Below the pieces are notes generated by a model. That model saw only the letters and a list, made by a program, of their open reading frames with translations. It was not told the origin of the DNA and made no database searches. The position numbers were made by a program, and so were the translations under genes. This document shows positions 28,772-38,611 of a stretch of DNA of 64,000 nt, piece by piece. The stretch is from assembly GCA_027621915.1 (NCBI GenBank), contig JAQCAD010000011.1, positions 23,524 through 87,523 on the forward strand, read 5' to 3'. Every line of letters begins with the position of its first letter. Positions within the stretch are counted from its first letter, which is position 1. This stretch comes from Pseudomonadota bacterium. Its GTDB lineage: Bacteria > Pseudomonadota > Gammaproteobacteria > Steroidobacterales > Woeseiaceae.

Positions 28772-29350
28772 GTGGGCTTGAAAGGGATACTCATTATCGC
28801 GGCCGCCGTTGTTGCGACGATCATCTGGCTGCTTCGCGACAAGCTCCGAAGTAAGCAGATTCCGGCCGCCCTTCGGCCCGGCAACCGGTTGCCAAATTTC
28901 ACGGCGCTCGACGAGCAAGGAAACAGTATCGAATCGGGCACGCTGCGCGGTTCCGCAGCCGTACTCTTGTTTGTACGCGGTACCTGGTGTCCGTTCTGCA
29001 GCAAGCAGGTCGCAAACCTGACGAAATATTACAAAGCCATTAACGACGCTGGTGCGAGGCTAGTACTCATCACACCCAAACCGTTGCAGACAACCCGGCG
29101 GGTAGGAGATTTTTTCCAGGTTAAATTCGAATTCTGGCTGGACGAATCGCTCGCGATCGCAAAGTCGCTCGGCCTGATGATGGAGTCGGCTGTACCGGAC
29201 GAATATCGTGACGAATACGGAGAAGACACTATCTGGCCAACTTCATTGGTTGTCGATGCGGACGGCATCATTCGCCATACGGAGCTATCGCGTTTCATTG
29301 CGGATCGACCAAACCCCGAAAAACTACTGGCAATCGTTAAGAAAGTGTAA
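28772..29350 (+). CDS. Membrane-anchored peroxiredoxin/redoxin (AhpC-TSA fold)
   Basis: A single N-terminal helix (residues 3-21) anchors a thioredoxin-fold domain with LLFVRGTWCPFCSKQVANL, in which the WCPFC motif gives a redox-active cysteine pair. The fold matches bacterial AhpC/TSA redoxins that reduce peroxides or partner disulfides. Topology is uncertain: the helix may be a signal anchor with the domain in the periplasm. The GTG start at 28772 has AAGGA six bases upstream. It is divergent from the aacS operon and 37 bases before the sulfatase gene, possibly the same transcript. Confidence 0.85.
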   Translation: MGLKGILIIAAAVVATIIWLLRDKLRSKQIPAALRPGNRLPNFTALDEQGNSIESGTLRGSAAVLLFVRGTWCPFCSKQVANLTKYYKAINDAGARLVLITPKPLQTTRRVGDFFQVKFEFWLDESLAIAKSLGLMMESAVPDEYRDEYGEDTIWPTSLVVDADGIIRHTELSRFIADRPNPEKLLAIVKKV

Positions 29351-29387
29351 AGGAACAGCGCCTTGGCGCTTGAATGTGACATCACAA

Positions 29388-31010
29388 ATGATTCAAAAAC
29401 AACTGTTCATAATCTGCCTGGTCGTGGCCTGCAGTTCACCCTGTTTCGCCGCTGCTGAATCCGGTCGGCCGAATATTCTGCTGATCGTCGCCGACGATCT
29501 GGGTTACGCCGATCTGGGCGTTTACGGCAGTGAAATTGAAACGCCTAATATCGATGCACTTGCCGCTGGCGGCATGCTATTCACTCAATTTCATACTGCA
29601 CCGATGTGTGCACCGTCGCGTGCGATGTTGCTGTCCGGAAACAATAATGGAATTGCAGGAGTTGCCAGCCAGAATCGATTCGGGTTGCTGGGGGCACCAT
29701 TCCCCGGTTACGAGGGAAGCCTGTCTGATCGCATCGTACCCTTACCTCGGTTGTTGACGTCTGCAGGCTACGACACTTACATGGTTGGCAAGTGGCATCT
29801 CGGATTCGAGCCCGACCAGAGTCCGTACGCCGCGGGATTCAAGAGGTCCTTCAGTGTGCTGGCCGGGGGCGGAACCCACTTCGACAGTCTCGGCTTCTAC
29901 GAAGGTGGCGCGCTCTATCGTGAAGACCAGGATCTGGCAGATTACCCCGACGGCAGGTATTCGACTGATTTCTACACCGACAAACTTATTGAATACATCG
30001 ATAAAGACAGGCAAGACGGACGGCCGTTCTTTGCCTATGCCGCATACACGTCGCCACATTGGCCGCTTCAGGTACCCGACGATTACCTGACGCTGTACAA
30101 AGGGTACTACGACGATGGCTATGACGCCCTTCGCGAGAGACGTTTCGACTCGCTTAAAGAAGCCGGCATCATTCCGGCGGATTCCGAATTGCCACCACGC
30201 AACAATGCAATAACGCCGTGGGCCGATCTGACCGCCGAGCAAAAACGTAGCGAATCCCGGAAGATGGAATTGTATGCGGCCATGCTCGACAACCTTGATG
30301 ACCACGTTGGGCGTCTTATCCGTTATCTCAAGGAAAACGACCTCTACGGGAATACATTGATCGTATTTATTGGCGATAACGGGGCCGCAGCGGAGGATTA
30401 TTACAACGAAGTACCGGATGCCGCGTACACGCCTTATCTGCGCAGGCATTTTGATAATTCATTCGAGAAGATGGGCACCGCTGCTTCATTTGTTTCATAC
30501 GGTGCACAATGGGCCGAAGCCGGTTCGGCTCCGTTTCAACGCCATAAGGGTTACCTTCGCGAAGGTGGCATTGTTGCACCCATGATCATCAGCGGCGCCG
30601 GAGTTTCCGAATCAGCCGTGATCGACTCGAACTACGTCACCGTCATGGACCTCGCGCCGACTTTCCTGGCGTATGCTGGCGGCTCGTATCCGGATGACGG
30701 AAAGGTCATGCCCATGCTTGGAGAAAGTATGGTTGATCTTCTGGGCGGTGAGACAGACGCGGTTCACGACGACAACTACGTGACCGTAATGTCACATCGC
30801 GGTCGCGCGTTGCTTCGACAGGGCCGATGGAAGATCGTCACGATGGATGGTCCATTTGACGAGTCTAAATTCGAACTCTTTGACGTCGTCGCGGATCCGG
30901 GTGAGACCAACAATCTGACCGGAGCCGAACCGGAAAAACTGGCGGAAATGATCGGTATCTGGCGAGTAGAACGGAAAAAACTGGGAATTGTTCTGCCGGA
31001 AGATCTTTAG
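29388..31010 (+). CDS. Exported type I arylsulfatase
   Basis: The ATG at 29388 begins a signal peptide (to about residue 22, ending CFAAA). The mature enzyme shows NILLIVADDLGYADLG with metal-binding Asp residues and CAPSR, whose Cys74 must become formylglycine. It also has VGKWHLG and FIGDNG later, so the alkaline-phosphatase-fold active site is complete. It would cleave sulfate esters, for example from algal polysaccharides. Upstream frame is rejected because it overlaps the redoxin gene and lacks a signal. The maturation enzyme is not evident nearby: the FGE-like domain at 12046-14472 lacks its cysteines. Its stop shares bases with the convergent dehydrogenase stop. Confidence 0.92.
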   Translation: MIQKQLFIICLVVACSSPCFAAAESGRPNILLIVADDLGYADLGVYGSEIETPNIDALAAGGMLFTQFHTAPMCAPSRAMLLSGNNNGIAGVASQNRFGLLGAPFPGYEGSLSDRIVPLPRLLTSAGYDTYMVGKWHLGFEPDQSPYAAGFKRSFSVLAGGGTHFDSLGFYEGGALYREDQDLADYPDGRYSTDFYTDKLIEYIDKDRQDGRPFFAYAAYTSPHWPLQVPDDYLTLYKGYYDDGYDALRERRFDSLKEAGIIPADSELPPRNNAITPWADLTAEQKRSESRKMELYAAMLDNLDDHVGRLIRYLKENDLYGNTLIVFIGDNGAAAEDYYNEVPDAAYTPYLRRHFDNSFEKMGTAASFVSYGAQWAEAGSAPFQRHKGYLREGGIVAPMIISGAGVSESAVIDSNYVTVMDLAPTFLAYAGGSYPDDGKVMPMLGESMVDLLGGETDAVHDDNYVTVMSHRGRALLRQGRWKIVTMDGPFDESKFELFDVVADPGETNNLTGAEPEKLAEMIGIWRVERKKLGIVLPEDL

Positions 31011-32056
31011 CGACCCTCGGCAATTATCCTTCTTGCCAGCTCGTCAGCTACGACGTTAGTCGGTTTGCCGCTTGCCGCGGATTCTTCGAATATTCCGGTC
31101 AGCCTTGGACCAATCGCCGCGACCCTGTCCCACACTTCGTCGTCGCTCGCATCAGCATAGTATTCACTGGCGACATTGATTATGCCGCCACCATTAATAA
31201 CATAGTCCGGCGCATAGAGGATGCCCGCCTCGTGAATTCTTTGACCATCTTCCCGCGTTTCAAGCTGATTGTTCGCACCACCAGCAATGATTTTTGATCG
31301 AAATTTTGGAATGGACTGTTGGTTGATGATCGCGCCAAGTGCACAGGGTGCGACGACATCAACTTCCTGCGACAAAATATCTTCGAGTGCAACGCCGGTC
31401 CCTTCAAACTCGTCAGCGATTCTTTGCACGCGACTGTTGTCGATATCTGCCACGACGAGTCTGGCGCCCGCTTCATACAGATACTCGCAGAGATGATATC
31501 CAACGTGCCCTACGCCCTGTACAGCAACGGTAACGCCATCCATGCTTTCCTTACCCAGCTTGTAAAGAACTGCTGCTTCCATGCCTTTGAATATGCCAAA
31601 GGCCGTTTTCGGAGAAGGATCGCCACCCGCCTGCCCTTTCTTCCGGGACAGTCCCGCTACGAACTTGGTTTTGCGAGCTACCTTTTCCATGATGTCGACG
31701 CTCATACCGACATCTTCAGCTGTCACATACGCACCGCCCAGTTGATCAACGAACTCGCCGTAGCGCTCATACAGGGCGTCACTTCCGTCGAAGTCCGGCG
31801 TCTTGATTATCACGGCCTTGCCACCGCCGAACTTCAGGCCCGCCATTGCGTTTTTGTAACTCATACCTTGCGACAGGCGCAGTGCATCATGAAGTGCCTC
31901 ATCGTCTGATGCGTACGACCAGAGACGTGTTCCGCCAGCGGCAGGCCCGAGCGCAGTAGAATGAATTGCGATAATCGCCTTCAGGCCGGTAACGGCATCG
32001 TGGCAAAAGACGACGCGCTCATGGGCATCGAACCATGAATCTTCGAAAACGGCCAT
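31007..32056 (-). CDS. Leucine/Glu/Phe/Val dehydrogenase
   Basis: The 349-residue NAD-dependent amino-acid dehydrogenase deaminates a branched-chain or aromatic amino acid to its 2-oxo acid. The catalytic lysine region is KNAMAGLKFGGGKAVI (residues about 68-83), and the nucleotide-binding loop is QGVGHVGYHL near residue 180. The length fits leucine dehydrogenase better than glutamate dehydrogenase. The ATG at 32056 has AGGAAATCC upstream. It is transcribed alone toward the sulfatase gene, and the stop codons of the two overlap in TTAG. Confidence 0.9.
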   Translation of the reverse strand: MAVFEDSWFDAHERVVFCHDAVTGLKAIIAIHSTALGPAAGGTRLWSYASDDEALHDALRLSQGMSYKNAMAGLKFGGGKAVIIKTPDFDGSDALYERYGEFVDQLGGAYVTAEDVGMSVDIMEKVARKTKFVAGLSRKKGQAGGDPSPKTAFGIFKGMEAAVLYKLGKESMDGVTVAVQGVGHVGYHLCEYLYEAGARLVVADIDNSRVQRIADEFEGTGVALEDILSQEVDVVAPCALGAIINQQSIPKFRSKIIAGGANNQLETREDGQRIHEAGILYAPDYVINGGGIINVASEYYADASDDEVWDRVAAIGPRLTGIFEESAASGKPTNVVADELARRIIAEGR

Positions 32057-32201
32057 GGATTTCCTGTGAGTGAGAGTTAGCTAAAGTGCTGGATGTCAGA
32101 TGAGTTTACCGACAATTGCTTTTGTGCCGCGCGGATTCTAGCACCGACATCTCAGTACGTCATATCGGGATTGGCCGCAGATTGGGGGAATCGCAACCTG
32201 C

Positions 32202-32897
32202 TCAGAACGGTACGTTGACCGCTTTGCACAGAAACGCCATATAACCTGCTGCGGCCTTGAATGCTGTCTCCACATTCTGCTGAAATTTGGGGCTCAGCGG
32301 GTCTTCAGGTTTCATGTTCTTCACGGCAATGAAGTCCTTGCGCATGATATCCGCGATCTGCGAATGCGCCTTGTCGAATCCTCGCGGTGGACGCGACAGC
32401 ACTTCACCACCAAGACTGAAATGACGTCTAAACGTCTTGTCGTCCCGAACGCGCTCCCATTCAGCCGGCTTATCAGAAATTCGCTGGCGAATTCCCCGCA
32501 GAGCATCCGGTGCCGGACGCCACATCCCGGCGCCAAGAAATACCTGGTCAGGATCAATGTGCACGTAATAACCCGGAGCATGAACATCCTTTGCCTGTTC
32601 ATGTCTGAATTGAATTCCGATATTTGTCTTGTAAGGTGTCTTACTTTTCGAAAATCTCGTATCCCGATAGACGCGCATCAATGACCCCCCCATGCGCTTC
32701 GGGACAGCTGTGAAATGCGGTGCGAATTCTGCCAACGGACCCTGCATGGATTGAATGAAGCGAAGTGCGACATCGAGTACCTGCGCCTCGTAGCGGGCCT
32801 TGTTGTCGTTAAACCAGTCGCGGTTATTGTTGTTTTTGAGCTCCGTCAAGAATGCGACGGTCTCCGGGCCAAATTTCGCGTAACGCTCCGCGGTCAT
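32202..32897 (-). CDS. DUF2461/TIGR02453 family protein
   Basis: The 231-residue protein matches the DUF2461 pattern: FLTELKNNNNRDWFNDNKA at residues 16-34 and a later RVYRDTRFSKSKTPYKTNIG stretch, where the family has a conserved Arg/Lys-rich surface. No biochemical function is established for the family. No signal peptide is seen. GAGGAA lies eight bases before the ATG. It follows the small protein gene at 32907 by only nine bases, so the two are probably one transcript. Confidence 0.88.
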   Translation of the reverse strand: MTAERYAKFGPETVAFLTELKNNNNRDWFNDNKARYEAQVLDVALRFIQSMQGPLAEFAPHFTAVPKRMGGSLMRVYRDTRFSKSKTPYKTNIGIQFRHEQAKDVHAPGYYVHIDPDQVFLGAGMWRPAPDALRGIRQRISDKPAEWERVRDDKTFRRHFSLGGEVLSRPPRGFDKAHSQIADIMRKDFIAVKNMKPEDPLSPKFQQNVETAFKAAAGYMAFLCKAVNVPF

Positions 32898-32906
32898 TCT
32901 TCTTCC

Positions 32907-33290
32907 TCAGCAGGATTCAAGATCAGCGTCAGGGTGCGGAAACATATCCGACTCGTCTTCTCCATCGCGTGGTGCCAGGCACGCGAAATCTTTCTCCACC
33001 AGGATAGTTAGCTGGTCTCCATCATCCAGTGATTGGCCGGAGGTAATAGACACTTGTTCAGATTCGGCCCACTGACTGATGTCCAATTGTGGAATGCGAA
33101 CGGTCAACACGTTATTCGAAATATGCGCCTCGGGCTTAACAGTAGCCGGCGAACTTTCCAGCACATAGTCGAAGGAATTGCTGCCGGCAAACTGCACTCG
33201 ACCTTTGACGAGGCCAGTTGAGTTTACGGCCTGAACTTCAGACTGGCTCAGGCGAAGTCGAATCGAGTTGTCGCGAATACGGAGTTTCAA
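32907..33290 (-). CDS. Small uncharacterised protein, DUF7009-like
   Basis: The 127-residue protein begins MKLRIRDNSIRLRLSQSEV, a start shared by an uncharacterised family I know as DUF7009. It is mainly beta-strand with an acidic tail containing two cysteines (DFACLAP and terminal ESC). The TTG start at 33290 is supported by that conserved beginning; no ribosome site is visible. It is cytoplasmic and of unknown role, and is likely co-transcribed with the DUF2461 gene. Confidence 0.7.
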   Translation of the reverse strand: MKLRIRDNSIRLRLSQSEVQAVNSTGLVKGRVQFAGSNSFDYVLESSPATVKPEAHISNNVLTVRIPQLDISQWAESEQVSITSGQSLDDGDQLTILVEKDFACLAPRDGEDESDMFPHPDADLESC

Positions 33291-33396
33291 GAATAAATGA
33301 CTTTATTATTTTTCCGACGCTATTTAATCACGAAAAATGACCGGTAACGACACATTAAATTGCTCCGATCGGTCAAGACCGGCCATTTGGCGCGCG

Positions 33397-35700
33397 CTAT
33401 TGTTGCAAGGCCAGCGACAGGTCTCGTATGGACTGAACGTCGGGATACCGGGCAGCCAAGCTTTGCACTATTTCGCGCGCATCGTCATTCCGACCCAGAT
33501 CACGCAGTATGGTTGCCAGGGCCCACTGGATATCAAAGTCGGCTGGAAAATCGTCCATACCGCGCATTAACAATTCAACCGCCGCGTCAGACTCGCCAAA
33601 CGAATTTAAAGCGACAGCATAGACGTACAGAAAGCGGGCGTTCGCTGTTTGCAATTCTGCCGCATGCCTTAACTCATCGAGGCCCTCTTGCGCCCTGTTG
33701 TTACGAACGAGCAACAACCCCAGGGCATGGTGCAAGGCAGCTTCATCGGCAGCCAGCTCGATACCCTGTCGTAGTAACACCTCCGCGTCGTCGTCACGGT
33801 TCAATTGTCGATACAGGTCCGCAAGGTTCGCGCGTTGTCCAACTGAGCGTGGATCGAGGCGCAATGCGGTTTGGAACTCTGCCTCACCAAGGTTTGTATT
33901 GCCCGCCGCAGCGTAAAGACTGCCCAGATTGCCATGCGCTTCCGGACGTTCGGCATTTGCCCCTCGTGAGTCGACATATTCCTGTTCCGCAACAGCAAAT
34001 GCGCCTTCAAATCGAGCGTCAAGTAACCCACGCATTGGAGAAATAATACCGACTGCTTCTACACGAATAGCCAGCAATCGATCCTGAAGTAGCGGCGCTG
34101 CCCAGCCGACTACCAGGTCCTCCGGCAAGCCTGCAAGTGCACGCAATGCGCCCAGTCGGACAAACGGATCGGCGTCGGCCAGCGCGGATTGAATGACCCT
34201 CGCGATATCCTGGGAATACGGGGCTCGCAGCTCCGACAAAGCCGTCCCCCTGGCAATGCCTGGAACTGAACGATCGTTAATTGTTGCGATCAGTGACCCA
34301 TTGGCCTTGGCCATTCCCGCTCTCGCTGCATGGATTGCAATTCCATAATGACCCGGCCGATTCTGGCCATACCAGTCTTCCGTGGCAGACATTGCCCATT
34401 TTGCGTTCTCATTGGTGTGGCATTGATTGCAGGCATTTGGTGAACCCGTCGCAATCGTCAAATCCGGACGTGGCCGGCGAAAGCTGTGGTCCCGTCGTCC
34501 ATCGACCACCATGTAGTCGCGCGAGGGCATGTGGCAATCGACACAGCCAGCCGACTCAGCCTTGTGATGGTGATGGGCGGCGCTCGCGAAGCGCGCCGGC
34601 AAGTGACAGGTTGCGCAGATATCGTTGGGATCAGACCCGGTTCGCAAGACACCGGAATGTGGTTCATGACAATCGCTGCACGACACGCCGGCCTGGTACA
34701 TACGACTCTGTACGAATGATCCGTAGACGTATACCTCGTCGCGGATCTGCCCGTCTGCGAAGTAGAGCCCGTCGTCCAGGAGTACCGGCGAATGCGTTGC
34801 GAACAGCGATCGACCGAATTCATAATTTGCAGCAACAACCGAGCGGCGCGAATGACAGCGGCCACAGGCTTCCGGCTGAGCCGGAAGTCGCGTTCGAAGC
34901 TCGCTGCGGGAAGCGATACCGGTGTCGGAACTCATTTCCCAGACCGCTCTGCCCTGATCGTCCAGATCGGTCAGCAGGCCCATGCTGCTGGAGAATTCAC
35001 CAGCTTCCGCCTGTATGACATGATTTGAAGCCGGACCATGGCATGCCTCGCAGCTGACATTGATCTCAGTCCACGTCGTATCGTAGCTGTCTTCGACGAC
35101 GCTGTAGTTCTTCGCGAGATTTGTCGAATGACACTCTGCACACATGAAATTCCAGTTTTGCTGCCGGCCGGTCCAGTGCAATTCGTCGTCATGCAGGATT
35201 GGTTCGTTCGGATACAGGTGGAACCAACGCTGGCCGCCCTGCTCCCGGTCGCGCGAATCCCAGGCGATCAATAATGGCTGCAATCGACCGCCAGGAAACT
35301 CAATAAGGTACTGCTGAAGCGGCGTCACCCCGAACGTGTATTTGATGGGAAAGTCCTGCAACTCGCCATCAGCGTTCTCCGTGCGGACGAAGAATCCGCC
35401 GTCACGAATGAAGAAGGTGCTCGTTATCTCAAAGTGTCGAAATTCCACACCGGAAAAATCGCCGAGAACTGATGCTGGCGTCGCGTGCTGCATCGCACGC
35501 GCATGATGCGAATCCTGCCAAAGTTCGAATTCAGGCCCGTGACAGCCCTTGCAGGACGCAGCGCCGGTGTATGCCGGTGACAAATCGGAGATCTCGACAG
35601 ACGGCTCACCCGTCGGGCCGCATGCAGCGCCCAGAAGACATGCTGCGAGCAGACCAATCTGTCGCATACATCTTTTCGTAACACCTGACACAAACATCAT
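33397..35700 (-). CDS. Octaheme c-type cytochrome lipoprotein with TPR domain
   Basis: The export signal ends LLGAAC, a possible lipobox, so the protein may be anchored at the outer face of a membrane. Eight CxxCH heme sites follow between about residues 50 and 410: CKGCH, CAECH, CEACH, CGRCH, CSDCH, CATCH, CVDCH and CNQCH. From about residue 490 there are HEAT-like, then TPR repeats to the end. The combination suggests a multiheme electron carrier or reductase that binds a protein partner through the TPR part. ATG at 35700 is preceded by GAAGAG. ATG at 35667 is an alternative. The exact acceptor is unknown. Confidence 0.85.
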   Translation of the reverse strand: MMFVSGVTKRCMRQIGLLAACLLGAACGPTGEPSVEISDLSPAYTGAASCKGCHGPEFELWQDSHHARAMQHATPASVLGDFSGVEFRHFEITSTFFIRDGGFFVRTENADGELQDFPIKYTFGVTPLQQYLIEFPGGRLQPLLIAWDSRDREQGGQRWFHLYPNEPILHDDELHWTGRQQNWNFMCAECHSTNLAKNYSVVEDSYDTTWTEINVSCEACHGPASNHVIQAEAGEFSSSMGLLTDLDDQGRAVWEMSSDTGIASRSELRTRLPAQPEACGRCHSRRSVVAANYEFGRSLFATHSPVLLDDGLYFADGQIRDEVYVYGSFVQSRMYQAGVSCSDCHEPHSGVLRTGSDPNDICATCHLPARFASAAHHHHKAESAGCVDCHMPSRDYMVVDGRRDHSFRRPRPDLTIATGSPNACNQCHTNENAKWAMSATEDWYGQNRPGHYGIAIHAARAGMAKANGSLIATINDRSVPGIARGTALSELRAPYSQDIARVIQSALADADPFVRLGALRALAGLPEDLVVGWAAPLLQDRLLAIRVEAVGIISPMRGLLDARFEGAFAVAEQEYVDSRGANAERPEAHGNLGSLYAAAGNTNLGEAEFQTALRLDPRSVGQRANLADLYRQLNRDDDAEVLLRQGIELAADEAALHHALGLLLVRNNRAQEGLDELRHAAELQTANARFLYVYAVALNSFGESDAAVELLMRGMDDFPADFDIQWALATILRDLGRNDDAREIVQSLAARYPDVQSIRDLSLALQQ

Positions 35701-35793
35701 GGACTCTTCGGACAGCCTGGATTCTTACAAATTTCCCAGTGTCGCATATGACACGCTGCTGTCGCCCCGGTCCGGATGGAAACAGTTAAGGAC

Positions 35794-35813
35794 GGTTAGC
35801 ACTGAGGCTAACC
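35794..35813 (-). terminator. Hairpin downstream of the cold-shock gene
   Basis: GGTTAGC and GCTAACC pair perfectly over 7 bp around a 6-base loop, nine bases beyond the stop of the cold-shock gene on the minus strand. Only scattered T residues follow, so it is a modest terminator candidate. Confidence 0.5.
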
Positions 35814-35821
35814 AGCCGAAA

Positions 35822-36034
35822 CTAGTCGGCCATGACGTTTTCCGCCTGCGGTCCTTTCTGACCCTGTGTTACTTCCATGGACACTTTCTGCCCTTCTTTC
35901 AGGGTTTTGAATCCTTCCATCTGAATGGCACTGTGGTGAACAAATACATCCTGTCCGCCTTCGCGCTCGATGAAACCAAATCCCTTGTCGTCATTGAACC
36001 ACTTGACGGTCCCACTTACTCTATCGCCTGCCAT
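35822..36034 (-). CDS. Cold-shock (CspA-family) nucleic-acid-binding protein
   Basis: The 70-residue single cold-shock domain has both RNA-binding motifs: KGFGFIE (RNP1) and VFVHHSAI (RNP2), preceded by GTVKWFNDD. It melts RNA secondary structure. AAGAGG lies just upstream of the ATG. About 260 bases separate it from the next gene on the same strand, leaving room for the long 5' leader common in cspA genes, but no conserved cold box could be confirmed. It lacks an extra C-terminal domain. Whether it is cold-induced cannot be read from the sequence. Confidence 0.95.
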   Translation of the reverse strand: MAGDRVSGTVKWFNDDKGFGFIEREGGQDVFVHHSAIQMEGFKTLKEGQKVSMEVTQGQKGPQAENVMAD

Positions 36035-36296
36035 ATCTACCTCTTAAATATTGCGCGCCGGCGGCAACCGGCGTTGAACAAGTTCGCTTGTCGCGAAACT
36101 CCGCACATCTTACCCATAAATTTACCGTCAGGCCCGATATTTTGATTTGCGACTGTCAGGAATCTCGACAACTACGCCAAATCGCATAAGAGCCGGCCCC
36201 GGATTTCCTAGAGTTTTCGCGACTTGCGTAACTAAAGTACCCGCAATTGCACGGGAGCTGAAAGTCCGGTGTGACACGTCCGCGTACAGTTTTCTT

Positions 36297-37406
36297 CTAT
36301 AGCCCGATCGCATCGATGAGCGGCTTCGCAAATAACGAAATCAGCGTGAGACTCACACCACCGATAAGTACGGCCGCAAAAAGCCCAAGCAGGAATGGTC
36401 GCGCGCCAATCTGGCGCAGGCCCGAGAACATAGACGTGAGGCCTACGGCAGCCATTGCCAGCAGTAAACAATTTTCGGCGGTACTCCGTACAAATGTCAC
36501 CAGGGCGATCCAATTCGTCTGATCCATGATGCCGAATGCACGATCACCAAAATCGCCGACCGTGCGCAACGCCGACATTAGTGCAAAACCGATGATGAAC
36601 CACGGAATCAGCCTCCACCAGCGTGCGTCACGCGCCGATGAATCCGCGCCTCGATCCGACCCATAAAGAATTCCCACCACGGGGATCACGGCGATCATGC
36701 AAAGATTCCGGACGAGCTTGGTTACTGTCGCAATATCCAGCGCGACCGGCGCATTGTATTGCGCCTCGTACATCAGACCGGCGCCGGCAACCTGTGCGGT
36801 TTCATGAATGGATGTGCCCAGGAACAGGCCAGCCAGAGCCGGCTCGTTCGCAAACAGGTAGTGCCCCAGTATGGGGTAGAAAAACATGGCTACCAGTCCG
36901 AATAACGTGATGCAGGCGATGGAATAGGTCACCTCGGACTCATTGGCTTTGATCAGCGGCGCGGTGGCGACGATTGCCGTTGCTCCGCAAATACTTGTGC
37001 CGACAGCGATCAGTCCACTCATTTGCCTGGACAGATTGAGGTGACGACCGAGGACCCCGACCACGGAAAGGCCAACCGCGATGGCCACAATGACAAAAGG
37101 CAACGCAACCAGGGTGAATCGTCCTGCACCCAAAAGACTCAGACGAATGCCGAGTAACATGATGCCGACCCTGAGAATTGTGGACGAACAGAACCGCAGC
37201 CCCAGGCCCAACCCCGGCGGGAGCCTGATGACGTTGGCGACGATCATGCCCAGGACTATCGCCATCATAATGTCACTGACGGGACTTTTCGCGAAACCGA
37301 GCACGGACTCACCGAACCATTGCGCCACGTGCCCGGCGGCGTAGGAAATAACGACGGCCAGCGTTATGCCAGCCCACCAGAGCGGGTTTCTGAGACTATT
37401 GATCAA
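36297..37406 (-). CDS. YeiH/UPF0324 family membrane transporter
   Basis: The 369-residue protein has about ten membrane helices and the family stretches GLGLRFCSSTILRVGIMLLG, AVGTSICGATAIVATAP and LGTSIHETAQVAGAG. The family is annotated as putative sulfate exporter, but proof is limited. TTG at 37406 is the only possible start: an in-frame TAA lies directly before it and the first internal ATG would remove the first helices. No ribosome site is seen. It is followed on the same strand, after about 260 bases, by the cold-shock gene. Confidence 0.87.
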   Translation of the reverse strand: MINSLRNPLWWAGITLAVVISYAAGHVAQWFGESVLGFAKSPVSDIMMAIVLGMIVANVIRLPPGLGLGLRFCSSTILRVGIMLLGIRLSLLGAGRFTLVALPFVIVAIAVGLSVVGVLGRHLNLSRQMSGLIAVGTSICGATAIVATAPLIKANESEVTYSIACITLFGLVAMFFYPILGHYLFANEPALAGLFLGTSIHETAQVAGAGLMYEAQYNAPVALDIATVTKLVRNLCMIAVIPVVGILYGSDRGADSSARDARWWRLIPWFIIGFALMSALRTVGDFGDRAFGIMDQTNWIALVTFVRSTAENCLLLAMAAVGLTSMFSGLRQIGARPFLLGLFAAVLIGGVSLTLISLFAKPLIDAIGL

Positions 37407-37438
37407 TTAATATATGTCCGTATTTTGCGGAGGCTCGA

Positions 37439-38611
37439 TCAGCGTCGTTGTATGTATTTTTCGCCGAGTTTTTGCACGGAATTGCAGCCGAGAAGCGCCA
37501 TGCTACGTTCGACTTCGGAGCGAAGCAAACCCAGTGCACGTTCTACGCCCGGTTGTCCACCAGCGGCAAGACCAAACAGGTAACCGCGCCCGATACTGCA
37601 CGCAGTGGCTCCGAGCGACAACGCCTTGATTACGTGTGTCCCGCGTCGCACGCCACCATCGCAAATGATTTCCAGTCGGTCACCCAGGGCAGCGGCAATC
37701 GGGGCGATGCAGTCGACCGGTGCTGGTGCGGTTTCCAGCTGTCTCCCACCGTGATTGGACAGCATGACCGCGGTCGCTCCGGCATCGACGGCTTTTTTTG
37801 CGTCACCGACCGTCTGTATGCCTTTTATCACCAGTGGACCATCCCATTGGCTGGCCAGCCACTCAACGTCTTTCCAGCTGATCGATCGGTCAAACTGGCT
37901 GTTGACGTAGGCCATGACACCGTCACTTATTTCGTTTGAAGCACCTGGACTGCTCGTTACATTGACCATGTCGAACCCGGGCTGGAGAATCGCGCGGATC
38001 GTCCATGGAAAATGTCGGGCATAGCTGAGTACGCTTTTCAGGTTCAGTTTCGGCGGCATGCCAAATCCGGTGACCAGGTCTCTTTCGCGATTGCCCGCGA
38101 CCGGCGTGTCCACCGTCAGGCACAGCGCATCGTATTTCTGCTCTTTACAACGTGTCACAAAGTCTTTTGTAATGCCGCGGTCCTTAAAAATGTAAACCTG
38201 GTACATTTTTGGTCCGCTTGAAATAGCTGCCACAGCTTCGATCGTCGTTGTGCCCAATGTAGACAAACTGTAAATCGTTCCGAATTTATGCGCTGCACGG
38301 ACGACAGCCGGCTCCGCTTCGTGATGAAACAATCGTGAAGCGCCGGTAGGTGCAAGAAATACCGGCCATTCAATTTTTTGCCCAAGTACAGTCGTCGCCA
38401 TGTCGATTGTGCTGACATCTGACAGCTGTGTCGGCAGCAACTCGTAATCGTTGAAAGCGTCGGTATTTCGACCAAGCGACAATTCGTCATCCGCCCCTCC
38501 GTCCAGGTAGTTGAAAACCGGCCATGGCAAATTTCGTTTTGCAAGCTCACGAAGATCGGAAATGTTGTTGCAGTCCGCAAGTCGCTTTTGAACGATTGAT
38601 TTAGTTCGCAT
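37439..38611 (-). CDS. FMN-dependent 2-hydroxyacid oxidase/dehydrogenase (LldD-like)
   Basis: The 390-residue TIM-barrel flavoprotein oxidises L-lactate or a similar 2-hydroxyacid. FNYLDGGADDE (Tyr near residue 34), LTVDTPVAGNRERD and SNHGGRQLE with the catalytic His are present, and the final SIGRGYLFGLAAGG region fits FMN phosphate binding. The N-terminus is soluble. It starts inside the last bases of the ferric-reductase-like gene (an 11-base overlap), so the two are co-translated. That neighbour could take electrons to the membrane. The exact substrate is uncertain. Confidence 0.9.
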   Translation of the reverse strand: MRTKSIVQKRLADCNNISDLRELAKRNLPWPVFNYLDGGADDELSLGRNTDAFNDYELLPTQLSDVSTIDMATTVLGQKIEWPVFLAPTGASRLFHHEAEPAVVRAAHKFGTIYSLSTLGTTTIEAVAAISSGPKMYQVYIFKDRGITKDFVTRCKEQKYDALCLTVDTPVAGNRERDLVTGFGMPPKLNLKSVLSYARHFPWTIRAILQPGFDMVNVTSSPGASNEISDGVMAYVNSQFDRSISWKDVEWLASQWDGPLVIKGIQTVGDAKKAVDAGATAVMLSNHGGRQLETAPAPVDCIAPIAAALGDRLEIICDGGVRRGTHVIKALSLGATACSIGRGYLFGLAAGGQPGVERALGLLRSEVERSMALLGCNSVQKLGEKYIQRR

